A stretch of 5,934 bases of DNA, taken from assembly GCA_018056145.1 (NCBI GenBank), contig JAGPGE010000394.1, positions 1 to 5,934 of the forward strand, in the 5' to 3' direction. Positions within the stretch are counted from its first letter, which is position 1; each line of letters begins with the position of its first letter. The stretch comes from Armatimonadota bacterium. Its GTDB lineage: Bacteria; Armatimonadota; Zipacnadia; Zipacnadales; JABUFB01. Of this stretch, positions 5,692 to 5,934 are shown piece by piece. Both the position numbers and the translations under genes were made by a program. Under the pieces are notes generated by a model. The model saw nothing but the letters and a program-made list of their open reading frames with translations. It ran no database searches and was not told the origin of the DNA.

Positions 5692-5934
5692 TCAGCCTTT
5701 CAGTGGCGCTACCTTGCAGGTGGCTGTCGCGCGTGCGATCGGCGTGCCGCTGGCATCGGTCAGCAGCGCCTCGGCGAATGCGACCGAGCGCGTGCAGTGC
5801 ACCACGCTGCCCTCGCTGAAGTGCGGTCCCGGATTGCAGACGCGGAAGAACGACACGTTCAGATCGAGCGTTGGCGCCATCATCCCGGTGCCGATGCGTG
5901 CGGTGATCGCGTGTGCCATGGCGGCATCGAGCAT
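5692..5934 (-). CDS. PaaI-family hotdog-fold acyl-CoA thioesterase (5' truncated)
   Basis: This is the C-terminal 80 residues of a protein on the minus strand, continuing past the right window edge. The visible part begins at LDAAMAHAI, matching the LLDxAMGxA helix of PaaI-like hotdog thioesterases. It continues with TLDLNVSFFRVCNPGPHFSEGSVVHCTRSVAFAEALLTDASGTPIARATATC, the beta-strand succession of that fold. Family members are about 130-150 aa, so some 50-70 N-terminal residues are missing and the methionine at the edge is probably internal. Proteins of this family hydrolyse acyl- or aryl-CoA thioesters; the substrate here cannot be told. The gene converges on the AraC-type regulator, with about 120 nt between their stops, so it belongs to a different transcription unit. 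Confidence 0.85.
   Translation of the reverse strand: MLDAAMAHAITARIGTGMMAPTLDLNVSFFRVCNPGPHFSEGSVVHCTRSVAFAEALLTDASGTPIARATATCKVAPLKG

Overview
The window comes from a GC-rich bacterium. The codon use (heavy CTG, GCC, GGC), the tRNA-Sec with an encoded CCA end, and the SelB and AraC types all suggest a proteobacterium, probably beta or gamma. I cannot name the genus from the sequence.

Layout, left to right. (1) Bases 1-1661 hold selB, the selenocysteine-specific elongation factor, cut by the left window edge. (2) Bases 1670-1763 hold selC, the UCA-anticodon tRNA-Sec, only 8 nt after the selB stop. (3) Bases 1808-4430 hold a compact three-gene plus-strand operon. Its first gene encodes a 338-aa conserved protein of unknown function with a WTDGLP...PP N-terminus. 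Its second gene encodes a UGSC-type selenoprotein whose reading frame (2851-3438) is interrupted by an in-frame UGA at 3184-3186 and followed at the right distance by a bacterial SECIS-like hairpin. Its third gene encodes a FabH-like (KAS III) thiolase-fold protein joined by an ATGA overlap. (4) Bases 4533-5570 hold an AraC-family regulator, ending in a possible terminator hairpin. (5) A convergent PaaI-type hotdog thioesterase on the minus strand is cut by the right edge.

The central result is the selenoprotein. An ordinary gene caller would report a 111-aa protein ending at the UGA, possibly plus a 70-aa fragment after it. Read with UGA as selenocysteine, the two pieces form one 195-aa protein, ...CGVSD-U-GSC-SSG..., carrying the U-G-S-C redox-type motif. 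The Sec decoding genes (selB, selC) and this client sit side by side, with no obvious terminator between selC and the operon. The window therefore looks like a linked Sec-insertion and client module.

How the operon's proteins work together is inference. A UxxC selenoprotein, a conserved partner and a KAS III-like enzyme suggest thiol or thioester chemistry, possibly under control of the downstream AraC regulator. The KAS III-like protein is itself odd: the positions of the catalytic His and Asn of FabH/PqsD appear exchanged (Cys114, Asn257, His287).
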